This document shows positions 13,601 through 27,300 of a DNA stretch of 64,000 nucleotides, in pieces (positions within the stretch are counted from its first letter, which is position 1; each line of letters starts with the position of its first letter). A model generated the notes under the pieces. The model saw only the letters and a program-made list of their open reading frames with translations. It ran no database searches and was not told the origin of the DNA. The position numbers and the translations under genes are program-made. Source of the DNA: Nemertoderma westbladi (taxonomy: Eukaryota; Xenacoelomorpha; Nemertodermatida; Nemertodermatidae); the NCBI GenBank assembly GCA_032718475.1, contig JAUCBJ010008795.1, positions 62,001 to 126,000 of the forward strand, in the 5' to 3' direction.

Positions 13601-16600
13601 TTATTGTCCAGGGAGTACATCATGAGGAACAGGTTAGGTGTTATTGTCCAGGGAGTACATCAGTAGGAACAGGTTAGGTGTTATTGTACAGGGAGTACAT
13701 CAGTAGGTAAAGGTTAGGTGTTATTGTCCAGGGAGTACATCAGTAGGAACAGATTAGGTGTTATTGTCCTGTGAGTACATCAGTAGGAACAGGTTAGGTG
13801 TTATTGTCCTGTGAGTACATCATGAGGAACAGGTTAGGTGTTATTGTCCTGTGAGTACATCATGAGGAACAGGTTATGTGTTATTGTCCAGTGAGTACAT
13901 CATGAGGAACAGGTTAGGTGTTATTGTCCAGGGAGTACATAATGAGGAACAGGTTAGGTGTTATTGTCCAGGGAGTACATCATGAGGAACAGGTTAGGTG
14001 TTATTGTCCAGTGAGTACATCATGAGGAACAGGTTAGGTGTTATTGTCCAGGGAGTACATAATGAGGATCAGGTTAGGTGTTATTGTCCAGTGAGTACAT
14101 CAGTAGGAACAGGTTAGGTGTTATTGTCCTGTGAGTACATCATGAGGAACAGGTTAGGTGTTATTGTCCAGTGAGTACATCATGAGGAACAGGTTAGGTG
14201 TTATTGTCCAGGGAGTACATAATGAGGAACAGGTTAGGTGTTATTGTCCAGGGAGTACATCAGGAGGATCAGGTTAGGTGTTATTGTCCAGGGAGTACAT
14301 CATGAGGATCAGGTTAGGTGTTATTGTCCAGTGAGTACATCATGAGGAACAGGTTAGGTGTTGTTGTCCTATGAGTACATCAGTAGGAACAGGTTAGGTG
14401 TTATTGTCCAGTGAGTACATCATGAGGATCAGGTTAGGTGTTATTGTCCAGGGAGTACATAATGAGGAACAGGTTAGGTGTTGTTGTCCTATGAGTACAT
14501 CAGTAGGAACAGGTTAGGTGTTATTGTACAGGGAGTACATCATGAGGAACAGGTTAGGTGTTATTGTACAGGGAGTACATCATGAGGATCAGGTTAGGTG
14601 TTATTGTCCAGGGAGTACATAATGAGGAACAGGTTAGGTGTTGTTGTCCTATGAGTACATCATGAGGAACAGGTTAGGTGTTATTGTCCTGTGAGTACAT
14701 CAGTAGGAACAGGTTAGGTGTTATTGTCCAGTGAGTACATCATGAGGATCAGGTTAGGTGTTATTGTCCAGGGAGTACATCAGTAGGAACAGGTTAGGTG
14801 TTATTGTCCAGTGAGTACATCATGAGGATCAGGTTAGGTGTTATTGTCCAGTGAGTACATCATGAGGAACAGGTTAGGTGTTATTGTCCTGTGAGTACAT
14901 CATGAGGAACAGGTTAGGTGTTATTGTCCAGGGAGTACATCATGAGGAACAGGTTAGGTGTTATTGTCCAGTGAGTACATCATGAGGATCAGGTTAGGTG
15001 TTACTGTCCTGTGAGTACATCAGGAGGAACAGGTTAGGTGTTATTGTCCTGTGAGTACATCAGGAGGAACAGGTTAGGTGTTATTGTCCTGTGAGTACAT
15101 CAGTAGGAACAGGTTAGGTGTTATTGTCCAGGGAGTACATCATGAGGAACAGGTTAGGTGTTATTGTCCAGGGAGTACATCAGGAGGAACAGGTTAGGTG
15201 TTATTGTCCAGGGAGTACATCAGGAGGAACAGGTTAGGTGTTATTGTCCAGGGAGTACATCAGGAGGAACAGGTTAGGTGTTATTGTCCAGGGAGTACAT
15301 CATGAGGAACAGGTTAGGTGTTATTGTCCAGGGAGTACATCAGGAGGAACAGGTTAGGTGTTATTGTCCTGTGAGTACATCAGTAGGAACAGGTTAGGTG
15401 TTATTGTCCAGGGAGTACATCAGGAGGAACAGGTTAGGTGTTATTGTCCAGGGAGTACATCAGGAGGAACAGGTTAGGTGTTATTGTCCAGGGAGTACAT
15501 CATGAGGAACAGGTTAGGTGTTATTGTCCAGGGAGTACATCAGGAGGAACAGGTTAGGTGTTATTGTCCAGGGAGTACATCAGTAGGAACAGGTTAGGTG
15601 TTATTGTCCAGTGAGTACATCAGGAGGAACAGGTTAGGTGTTATTGTCCTGTGAGTACATCAGGAGGAACAGGTTAGGTGTTATTGTCCAGGGAGTACAT
15701 CAGTAGGAACAGGTTAGGTGTTATTGTCCTAGTGAGTACATCAGTAGGAACAGGTTAGGTGTTATTGTCCAGGGAGTACATCAGGAGGAACAGGTTAGGT
15801 GTTATTGTCCAGGGAGTACATCAGTAGGAACAGGTTAGGTGTTATTGTCCTGTGAGTACATCAGTAGGAACAGGTTAGGTGTTATTGTCCAGGGAGTACA
15901 TCAGTAGGAACAGGTTAGGTGTTATTGTCCTGTGAGTACATCAGGAGGAACAGGTTAGGTGTTATTGTCCAGGGAGTACATCAGTAGGAACAGGTTAGGT
16001 GTTATTGTCCAGTGAGTACATCAGTAGGAACAGGTTAGGTGTTATTGTCCAGGGAGTACATCAGGAGGAACAGGTTAGGTGTTATTGTCCAGGGAGTACA
16101 TCAGGAGGAACAGGTTAGGTGTTATTGTCCAGTGAGTACATCAGTAGGAACAGGTTAGGTGTTATTGTCCAGGGAGTACATCAGTAGGAACAGGTTAGGT
16201 GTTATTGTCCAGGGAGTACATCAGTAGGAACAGGTTAGGTGTTATTGTCCAGTGAGTACATCAGTGAGGAACAGGTTAGGTGTTATTGTCCAGTGAGTAC
16301 ATCAGTAGGAACAGGTTAGGTGTTATTGTCCAGGGAGTACATCAGTAGGAACAGGTTAGGTGTTATTGTCCAGGGAGTACATCATGAGGAACAGGTTAGG
16401 TGTTATTGTCCAGTGAGTACATCAGTGAGGAACAGGTTAGGTGTTATTGTCCAGGGAGTACATCAGTAGGAACAGGTTAGGTGTTATTGTCCAGGGAGTA
16501 CATCAGTAGGAACAGGTTAGGTGTTATTGTCCTGTGAGTACATCAGAGGAACAGGTTAGGTGTTATTGTCCAGTGAGTACATCAGAGGAACAGGTTAGGT

Positions 16601-19600
16601 GTTATTGTCCAGTGAGTACATCAGGAGGAACAGGTTAGGTGTTATTGTCCAGGGAGTACATCATGAGGAACAGGTTAGGTGTTATTGTCCAGGGAGTACA
16701 TCAGTAGGAACAGGTTAGGTGTTATTGTCCAGTGAGTACATCAGTAGGAACAGGTTAGGTGTTATTGTCCAGTGAGTACATCAGGAGGAACAGGTTAGGT
16801 GTTATTGTCCAGGGAGTACATCAGGAGGAACAGGTTAGGTGTTATTGTCCAGTGAGTACATCAGTAGGAACAGGTTAGGTGTTATTGTCCTGTGAGTACA
16901 TCAGTAGGAACAGGTTAGGTGTTATTGTCCAGGGAGTACATCATGAGGAACAGGTTAGGTGTTATTGTCCAGGGAGTACATCAGTAGGAACAGGTTAGGT
17001 GTTATTGTCCTGTGAGTACATCAGTAGGAACAGGTTAGGTGTTATTGTCCTGTGAGTACATCATGAGGAACAGGTTAGGTGTTATTGTCCTGTGAGTCAT
17101 CAGGAGGAACAGGTTAGGTGTTATTGTCCAGGGAGTACATCATGAGGAACAGGTTAGGTGTTATTGTCCTGTGAGTACATCATGAGGAACAGGTTAGGTG
17201 TTATTGTCCTGTGAGTACATCAGGAGGAACAGGTTAGGTGTTATTGTCCAGGGAGTACATCAGTAGGAACAGGTTAGGTGTTATTGTCCTGTGAGTACAT
17301 CATGAGGAACAGGTTAGGTGTTATTGTCCAGGGAGTACATCAGTAGGAACAGGTTAGGTGTTATTGTCCTAGTGAGTACATCAGTAGGAACAGGTTAGGT
17401 GTTATTGTCCTGTGAGTACATCAGGAGGAACAGGTTAGGTGTTATTGTCCAGGGAGTACATCAGGAGGAACAGGTTAGGTGTTATTGTCCAGGGAGTACA
17501 TCAGTAGGAACAGGTTAGGTGTTATTGTCCTGTGAGTACATCAGTAGGAACAGGTTAGGTGTTATTGTCCTGTGAGTACATCAGGAGGAACAGGTTAGGT
17601 GTTATTGTCCTGTGAGTACATCATGAGGAACAGGTTAGGTGTTATTGTCCAGTGAGTACATCAGTAGGAACAGGTTAGGTGTTATTGTCCTGTGAGTACA
17701 TCATGAGGAACAGGTTAGGTGTTATTGTCCAGGGAGTACATCAGGAGGAACAGGTTAGGTGTTATTGTCCTGTGAGTACATCATGAGGAACAGGTTAGGT
17801 GTTATTGTCCAGGGAGTACATCAGTAGGAACAGGTTAGGTGTTATTGTCCAGGGAGTACATCAGTGAGGAACAGGTTAGGTGTTATTGTCCAGGGAGTAC
17901 ATCAGTAGGAACAGGTTAGGTGTTATTGTCCTGTGAGTACATCAGTAGGAACAGGTTAGGTGTTATTGTCCTGTGAGTACATCAGTAGGAACAGGTTAGG
18001 TGTTATTGTCCAGGGAGTACATCAGTGAGGAACAGGTTAGGTGTTATTGTCCAGGGAGTACATCAGTAGGAACAGGTTAGGTGTTATTGTCCTGTGAGTA
18101 CATCAGTAGGAACAGGTTAGGTGTTATTGTCCTGTGAGTACATCATGAGGAACAGGTTAGGTGTTATTGTCCAGTGAGTACATCAGTGAGGAACAGGTTA
18201 GGTGTTATTGTCCTGTGAGTACATCAGTAGGAACAGGTTAGGTGTTATTGTCCAGGGAGTACATCATGAGGAACAGGTTAGGTGTTATTGTCCAGTGAGT
18301 ACATCAGTAGGAACAGGTTAGGTGTTATTGTCCTGTGAGTACATCAGGAGGAACAGGTTAGGTGTTATTGTCCAGGGAGTACATCATGAGGAACAGGTTA
18401 GGTGTTATTGTCCAGTGAGTACATCATGAGGAACAGGTTAGGTGTTATTGTCCAGTGAGTACATCAGTAGGAACAGGTTAGGTGTTATTGTCCAGGGAGT
18501 ACATCAGGAGGAACAGGTTAGGTGTTATTGTCCAGTGAGTACATCATGAGGAACAGGTTAGGTGTTATTGTCCAGTGAGTACATCAGGAGGAACAGGTTA
18601 GGTGTTATTGTCCTGTGAGTACATCATGAGGAACAGGTTAGGTGTTATTGTCCAGGGAGTACATCAGTAGGAACAGGTTAGGTGTTATTGTCCAGTGAGT
18701 ACATCAGTAGGAACAGGTTAGGTGTTATTGTCCAGTGAGTACATCATGAGGAACAGGTTAGGTGTTATTGTCCTGTGAGTACATCAGTAGGAACAGGTTA
18801 GGTGTTATTGTCCAGTGAGTACATCATGAGGAACAGGTTAGGTGTTATTGTCCAGGGAGTACATCAGTAGGAACAGGTTAGGTGTTATTGTCCAGTGAGT
18901 ACATCAGTGAGGAACAGGTTAGGTGTTATTGTCCAGTGAGTACATCAGTAGGAACAGGTTAGGTGTTATTGTCCAGTGAGTACATCAGTGAGGAACAGGT
19001 TAGGTGTTATTGTCCAGGGAGTACATCAGTGAGGAACAGGTTAGGTGTTATTGTCCAGGGAGTACATCAGAGGAACAGGTTAGGTGTTATTGTCCAGTGA
19101 GTACATCAGTAGGAACAGGTTAGGTGTTATTGTCCAGGGAGTACATCATGAGGAACAGGTTAGGTGTTATTGTCCAGTGAGTACATCAGTGAGGAACAGG
19201 TTAGGTGTTATTGTCCAGGGAGTACATCAGTGAGGAACAGGTTAGGTGTTATTGTCCAGGGAGTACATCAGTAGGAACAGGTTAGGTGTTATTGTCCAGT
19301 GAGTACATCAGTAGGAACAGGTTAGGTGTTATTGTCCAGGGAGTACATCATGAGGAACAGGTTAGGTGTTATTGTCCAGGGAGTACATCAGTAGGAACAG
19401 GTTAGGTGTTATTGTCCAGGGAGTACATCAGTAGGAACAGGTTAGGTGTTATTGTCCAGGGAGTACATCAGAGGAACAGGTTAGGTGTTATTGTCCAGTG
19501 AGTACATCATGAGGAACAGGTTAGGTGTTATTGTCCAGGGAGTACATCAGTAGGAACAGGTTAGGTGTTATTGTCCAGGGAGTACATCAGTGAGGAACAG

Positions 19601-21589
19601 GTTAGGTGTTATTGTCCAGTGAGTACATCAGTAGGAACAGGTTAGGTGTTATTGTCCAGGGAGTACATCATGAGGAACAGGTTAGGTGTTATTGTCCAGG
19701 GAGTACATCATGAGGAACAGGTTAGGTGTTATTGTCCAGTGAGTACATCAGTAGGAACAGGTTAGGTGTTATTGTCCAGGGAGTACATCAGAGGAACAGG
19801 TTAGGTGTTATTGTCCAGGGAGTACATCAGGAGGAACAGGTTAGGTGTTATTGTCCAGGGAGTACATCATGAGGAACAGGTTAGGTGTTATTGTCCAGGG
19901 AGTACATCAGTAGGAACAGGTTAGGTGTTATTGTCCAGGGAGTACATCAGTGAGGAACAGGTTAGGTGTTATTGTCCAGGGAGTACATCAGAGGAACAGG
20001 TTAGGTGTTATTGTCCAGGGAGTACATCAGGAGGAACAGGTTAGGTGTTATTGTCCAGGGAGTACATCAGTGAGGAACAGGTTAGGTGTTATTGTCCAGG
20101 GAGTACATCAGTGAGGAACAGGTTAGGTGTTATTGTCCAGGGAGTACATCAGGAGGAACAGGTTAGGTGTTATTGTCCAGGGAGTACATCAGTGAGGAAC
20201 AGGTTAGGTGTTATTGTCCAGGGAGTACATCAGTAGGAACAGGTTAGGTGTTATTGTCCAGGGAGTACATCAGGAGGAACAGGTTAGGTGTTATTGTCCA
20301 GGGAGTACATCATGAGGAACAGGTTAGGTGTTATTGTCCAGGGAGTACATCAGTAGGAACAGGTTAGGTGTTATTGTCCAGGGAGTACATCATGAGGAAC
20401 AGGTTAGGTGTTATTGTCCAGGGAGTACATCAGTGAGGAACAGGTTAGGTGTTATTGTCCAGGGAGTACATCATGAGGAACAGGTTAGGTGTTATTGTCC
20501 AGGGAGTACATCAGTAGGAACAGGTTAGGTGTTATTGTCCAGGGAGTACATCATGAGGAACAGGTTAGGTGTTATTGTCCAGTGAGTACATCAGTAGGAA
20601 CAGGTTAGGTGTTATTGTCCAGGGAGTACATCAGTGAGGAACAGGTTAGGTGTTATTGTCCAGGGAGTACATCAGGAGGAACAGGTTAGGTGTTATTGTC
20701 CAGTGAGTACATCATGAGGAACAGGTTAGGTGTTATTGTCCTGTGAGTACATCAGTAGGAACAGGTTAGGTGTTATTGTCCTGTGAGTACATCAGTAGGA
20801 ACAGGTTAGGTGTTATTGTCCAGTGAGTACATCAGGAGGAACAGGTTAGGTGTTATTGTCCAGGGAGTACATCAGTAGGAACAGGTTAGGTGTTATTGTC
20901 CAGTGAGTACATCAGGAGGAACAGGTTAGGTGTTATTGTCCAGGGAGTACATCATGAGGAACAGGTTAGGTGTTATTGTCCAGTGAGTACATCAGGAGGA
21001 ACAGGTTAGGTGTTATTGTCCAGGGAGTACATCAGTAGGAACAGGTTAGGTGTTATTGTCCAGGGAGTACATCATGAGGAACAGGTTAGGTGTTATTGTC
21101 CAGGGAGTACATCAGTAGGAACAGGTTAGGTGTTATTGTCCAGTGAGTACATCATGAGGAACAGGTTAGGTGTTACTGTCCTGTGAGTACATCAGTAGGA
21201 ACAGGTTATGTGTTATTGTCCAGGGAGTACATCAGTAGGAACAGGTTAGGTGTTATTGTCCTGTGAGTACATCAGTAGGAACAGGTTAGGTGTTATTGTC
21301 CTGTGAGTACATCAGTAGGTAAAGGTTAGGTGTTATTGTCCAGGGAGTACATCAGGAGGAACAGGTTAGGTGTTATTGTCCTGTGAGTACATCAGTAGGA
21401 ACAGGTTAGGTGTTATTGTCCTGTGAGTACATCAGGAGGAACAGGTTAGGTGTTATTGTCCAGGGAGTACATCAGTAGGAACAGGTTAGGTGTTATTGTC
21501 CAGTGAGTACATCAGTAGGAACAGGTTAGGTGTTATTGTCCAGGGAGTACATCAGTAGGAACAGGTTAGGTGTTACTGTCCTGTGAGTA

Positions 21590-24500
21590 AATCATGAGGA
21601 TCAGGTTAGGTTTTATTGTCCTGTGAGTAGGCCTACATCATGAGGAACAGATTAGGTGTTATTGTCCTGTGAGTACATCAGTAGGATCAGGTTATGTGTT
21701 ATTGTCCTGTGAAGGTTAGGTGTTATTGTGCAGTGAGTACATCATGAGGAACAGGTTAGGTGTTATTGTCCTGAGAGTACATCAGTAGGAACAGGTTAGG
21801 TGATATTGTCCAGGGAGTACATCAGTAGGAACAGGTTAGGTGTTATTGTCCTGTGAGTACATCAGGAGGAACAGGTTAGGTGTTATTGTCCTGTGAGTAC
21901 ATCAGTAGGAACAGGTTAGGTGTTATTGTCCTGTGAGTACATCAGTAGGAACAGGTTAGGTGTTATTGTCCAGGGAGTACATCAGTAGGAACAGGTTAGG
22001 TGTTATTGTCCTGTGAGTACATCAGGAGGAACAGGTTATGTGTTATTGTCCTGTGAGTACATCAGTAGGAACAGGTTAGGTGTTATTGTCCTGTGAGTAC
22101 ATCATGAGGAACAGGTTAGGTGTTATTGTCCTGTGAGTACATCAGTAGGAACAGGTTAGGTGTTATTGTCCAGGGAGTACATCAGTAGGAACAGGTTAGG
22201 TGTTATTGTCCTGTGAGTACATCAGTAGGAACAGGTTAGGTGTTATTGTCCGGAGTACATCAGTAGGAAAGGTTAGTGTTATTGTCCGGAGTACATCAGG
22301 AGGAACAGGTTAGGTGTTATTGTCCAGGGAGTACATCAGGAGGAACAGGTTAGGTGTTATTGTCCTGTGAGTACATCAGTAGGAACAGGTTAGGTGTTAT
22401 TGTCCTGTGAGTACATCATGAGGAACAGATTAGGTGTTATTGTCCTGTGAGTACATCAGTAGGATCAGGTTATGTGTTATTGTCCTGTGAGTACATCAGT
22501 AGGAACAGATTAGGTGTTATTGTCCAGTGAGTACATCAGTAGGTAAAGGTTAGGTGTTATTGTCCAGGGAGTACATCATGAGGAACAGATTAGGTGTTAC
22601 TGTCCTGTGAGTACATCAGTAGGAACAGATTAGGTGTTATTGTCCAGTGAGTACATCAGTAGGTAACAGGTTAGGTGTTATTGTCCAGGGAGTACATCAT
22701 GAGGAACAGATTAGGTGTTATTGTCCTGTGAGTACATCAGTAGGAACAGGTTAGGTGTTATTGTCCAGTGAGTACATCAGTAGGAACAGGTTAGGTGTTA
22801 TTGTCCAGGGAGTACATCATGAGGAACAGGTTAGGTGTTATTGTCCAGTGAGTACATCAGTAGGAACAGGTTATGTGTTATTGTCCAGGGAGTACATCAG
22901 TAGGAACAGGTTAGGTGTTATTGTCCTGTGAGTACATCAGTAGGAACAGGTTAGGTGTTATTGTCCTGTGAGTACATCAGTAGGTAAAGGTTAGGTGTTA
23001 TTGTCCAGGGAGTACATCAGGAGGAACAGGTTAGGTGTTATTGTCCTGTGAGTACATCAGTAGGAACAGGTTAGGTGTTATTGTCCTGTGAGTACATCAG
23101 TAGGATCAGGTTATGTGTTATTGTCCTGTGAGTACATCAGTAGGAACAGATTAGGTGTTATTGTCCAGTGAGTACATCAGTAGGAACAGGTTAGGTGTTA
23201 TTGTCCTGTGAGTACATCAGGAGGAACAGGTTAGGTGTTATTGTCCAGTGAGTACATCAGTAGGAACAGGTTAGGTGTTATTGTCCTGTGAGTACATCAG
23301 GAGGAACAGGTTAGGTGTTATTGTCCTGTGAGTACATCAGTAGGAACAGGTTAGGTGTTATTGTCCAGGGAGTACATCAGTAGGAACAGGTTAGGTGTTA
23401 TTGTCCTGTGAGTACATCAGTAGGAACAGGTTAGGTGTTATTGTCCAGGGAGTACATCAGTAGGAACAGGTTAGGTGTTATTGTCCTGTGAGTACATCAG
23501 TAGGATCAGGTTATGTGTTATTGTCCTGTGAGTACATCAGTAGGAACAGATTAGGTGTTATTGTCCAGTGAGTACATCAGTAGGAACAGGTTAGGTGTTA
23601 TTGTCCTGTGAGTACATCAGGAGGAACAGGTTAGGTGTTATTGTCCTGTGAGTACATCAGTAGGAACAGGTTAGGTGTTATTGTCCAGGGAGTACATCAT
23701 GAGGAACAGGTTAGGTGTTATTGTCCAGTGAGTACATCAGTAGGATCAGGTTATGTGTTATTGTCCTGTGAGTACATCAGTAGGAACAGGTTAGGTGTTA
23801 CTGTCCTGTGAGTAAATCATGAGGATCAGGTTAGGTTTTATTGTCCTGTGAGTAGGCCTACATCATGAGGAACAGATTAGGTGTTATTGTCCTGTGAGTA
23901 CATCAGTAGGATCAGGTTATGTGTTATTGTCCTGTGAGTACATCAGTAGGAACAGATTAGGTGTTATTGTCCAGTGAGTACATCAGTAGGAACAGATTAG
24001 GTGTTATTGTCCAGTGAGTACATCAGTAGGATCAGGTTATGTGTTATTGTCCTGTGAGTACATCAGTAGGAACAGGTTAGGTGTTACTGTCCTGTGAGTA
24101 AATCATGAGGATCAGGTTAGGTTTTATTGTCCTGTGAGTAGGCCTACATCATGAGGAACAGATTAGGTGTTATTGTCCTGTGAGTACATCAGTAGGATCA
24201 GGTTATGTGTTATTGTCCTGTGAGTACATCAGTAGGAACAGGTTAGGTGTTATTGTCCAGTGAGTACATCATGAGGAACAGGTTAGGTGTTATTGTGCAG
24301 TGAGTACATCATGAGGAACAGGTTAGGTGTTATTGTCCAGGGAGTACATCAGTAGGAACAGGTTAGGTGTTATTGTCCTGTGAGTACATCATGAGGAACA
24401 GGTTAGGTGTTATTGTACAGGGAGTACATCATGAGGAACAGGTTAGGTGTTATTGTCCAGTGAGTACATAATGAGGATCAGGTTAGGTTTTATTGTCCTG

Positions 24501-24700
24501 TGAGTAGGCCTACATCATGAGGAACAGATTAGGTGTTATTGTCCAGTGAGTACATCAGTAGGATCAGGTTATGTGTTATTGTCCTGTGAGTACATCAGTA
24601 GGAACAGGTTAGGTGTTACTGTCCTGTGAGTAAATCATGAGGATCAGGTTAGGTTTTATTGTCCTGTGAGTAGGCCTACATCATGAGGAACAGATTAGGT
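21590..24700. repeat. Array domain with GTAGGCCTAC units
   Basis: Five units carry an insertion that creates AGTAGGCCTACATCATGAGG, near 21,627, 23,852, 24,138, 24,504 and 24,670. Each is preceded by a GTAAATCATGAGGATCAGG or closely similar unit and followed by an ACAGATTAGG unit, so a multi-unit block was copied within this domain. Shortened units (GTCCGGAGTAC) occur at about 22,248-22,300. Confidence 0.75.
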
Positions 24701-26279
24701 GTTATTGTCCAGTGAGTACATCAGTAGGATCAGGTTATGTGTTATTGTCCTGTGAGTACATCAGTAGGAACAGGTTAGGTGTTATTGTCCAGTGAGTACA
24801 TCAGTAGGAACAGATTAGGTGTTATTGTCCAGTGAGTACATCAGTAGGATCAGGTTATGTGTTATTGTCCTGTGAGTACATCAGTAGGAACAGGTTAGGT
24901 GTTACTGTCCAGTGAGTACATCAGTAGGAACAGGTTAGGTGTTATTGTCCAGGGAGTACATCAGGAGGAACAGGTTAGGTGTTATTGTCCAGTGAGTACA
25001 TCAGTAGGAACAGGTTAGGTGTTATTGTCCAGTGAGTACATCAGGAGGAACAGGTTAGGTGTTATTGTCCTGTGAGTACATCAGTAGGAACAGGTTAGGT
25101 GTTATTGTCCTGTGAGTACATCAGTAGGAACAGGTTAGGTGTTACTGTCCAGTGAGTACATCAGTAGGAACAGGTTAGGTGTTATTGTCCTGTGAGTACA
25201 TCAGTAGGAACAGGTTAGGTGTTATTGTCCAGTGAGTACATCAGTAGGAACAGATTAGGTGTTATTGTCCAGTGAGTACATCAGTAGGATCAGGTTATGT
25301 GTTATTGTCCTGTGAGTACATCAGTAGGAACAGGTTAGGTGTTACTGTCCTGTGAGTACATCAGTAGGAACAGGTTAGGTGTTATTGTCCAGGGAGTACA
25401 TCATGAGGAACAGGTTAGGTGTTATGGTCCTGTGAGTACATCATGAGGAACAGGTTAGGTGTTATTGTCCAGGGAGTACATCAGTAGGAACAGGTTAGGT
25501 GTTACTGTCCTGTGAGTACATCAGTAGGAACAGGTTAGGTGTTATTGTCCTGTGAGTACATCATGAGGAACAGGTTAGGTGTTATTGTCCAGGGAGTACA
25601 TCAGTAGGAACAGGTTAGGTGTTATTGTCCAGTGAGTACATCATGAGGAACATGTTAGGTGTTATGGTCGAGTGAGTACATCAGGAGGAAAAGGTTAGGT
25701 GTTATTGTCCTGTGAGTACATCATGAGGAACAGGTTAGGTGTTATTGTCCAGGGAGTACATTAGTAGGAACAGGTTAGGTGTTATTGTCCAGTGAGTACA
25801 TCAGTAGGAACAGGTTAGGTGTTACTGTCCTGTGAGTACATCAGGAGGAACAGGTTAGGTGTTATTGTCCAATGAGTACATCAGGAGGAACAGGTTAGGT
25901 GTTATTGTCCTGTGAGTACATCAGTGGGAACAGGTTAGGTGTTATTGTCCAATGAGTACATCAGGAGGAACAGGTTAGGTGTTACTGTCCTGTGAGTACA
26001 TCAGGAGGAACAGGTTAGGTGTTATTGTCCAATGAGTACATCAGGAGGAACAGGTTAGGTGTTATTGTCCTGTGAGTACATCAGTGGGAACAGGTTAGGT
26101 GTTATTGTCCAATGAGTACATCAGGAGGAACAGGTTAGGTGTTACTGTCCTGTGAGTACATCAGGAGGAACAGGTTAGGTGTTATTGTCCAATGAGTACA
26201 TCAGGAGGAACAGGTTAGGTGTTATTGTCCTGTGAGTACATCAGTGGGAACAGGTTAGGTGTTACTGTCCTGTGAGTAC

Positions 26280-27300
26280 ATCATGAGGAACAGGTTAGGT
26301 GTTATTGTTTCTGTGAGTACATCAGTGGGAACAGATTAGGTGTTACTGTCCTGTGAATACATCATGAGGAACAGGTTAGGTGTTACTGTCCTGTGAGTAC
26401 ATCAGGAGGAACAGGTTAGGTGTTATTGTCCTGTGAGTACATCAGTGGGAACAGGTTAGGTGTTACTGTCCTGTGAGTACATCATGAGGAACAGGTTAGG
26501 TGTTATTGTTTCTGTGAGTACATCAGTGGGAACAGGTTAGGTGTTACTGTCCTGTGAGTACATCAGGAGGAACAGGTTAGGTGTTATTGTCCTGTGAGTA
26601 CATCAGTGGGAACAGGTTAGGTGTTACTGTCCTGTAAGTACATCATGAGGAACAGGTTATGTGTTATTGTTTCTGTGAGTACATCAGTGGGAACAGGTTA
26701 GGTGTTACTGTCCTGTGAGTACATCATGAGGAACAGGTTAGGTGTTACTGTCCTGTGAGTACATCATGAGGAACAGGTTAGGTGTTATTGTCCAGGGAGT
26801 ACATCAGGAGGAACAGGTTAGGTGTTATTGTGCAGTGAGTACATCAGGAGGAACAGGTTAGGTGTTATTGTCCTGTGAGTACACCAGTGGGAACAGGTTA
26901 GGTGTTACTGTCCTGTGAGTACATCATGAGGAACAGGTTAGGTGTTACTGTCCTGTGAGTACATCATGAGGAACAGGTTAGGTGTTATTGTCCTGTGAGT
27001 ACATCAGGAGGAACAGGTTAGGTGTTATTGTCCAGTGAGTACATTAGTAGGAACAGGTTAGGTGTTATTGTCCTGTGAGTACATCAGGAGGAACAGGTTA
27101 GGTGTTATTGTCCAGGGAGTACATCAGGAGGAACAGGTTAGGTGTTATTGTCCAATGAGTACATCAGGAGGAACAGGTTAGGTGTTATTGTCCTGTGAGT
27201 ACATCAGTGGGAACAGGTTAGGTGTTACTGTCCTGTGAGTACATCATGAGGAACAGGTTAGGTGTTATTGTTTCTGTGAGTACATCAGTAGGAAAAAGGT
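26280..27300. repeat. Array domain with TTGTTTCTGTGAG units
   Basis: Units with the variant TTGTTTCTGTGAG occur near 26,305, 26,505, 26,665 and 27,266, mixed with CAGTGGGAACAGG and CCAATGAG units. These variants are rare or absent elsewhere, marking a locally amplified block near the exon side of the array. Confidence 0.65.

Noticed and set aside
20045-20528. Repetitive ORFs of 63-66 codons in the minisatellite
   Set aside because: They arise only where 39- and 41-bp units keep a frame open. There is no start context, composition or conservation that suggests a protein.
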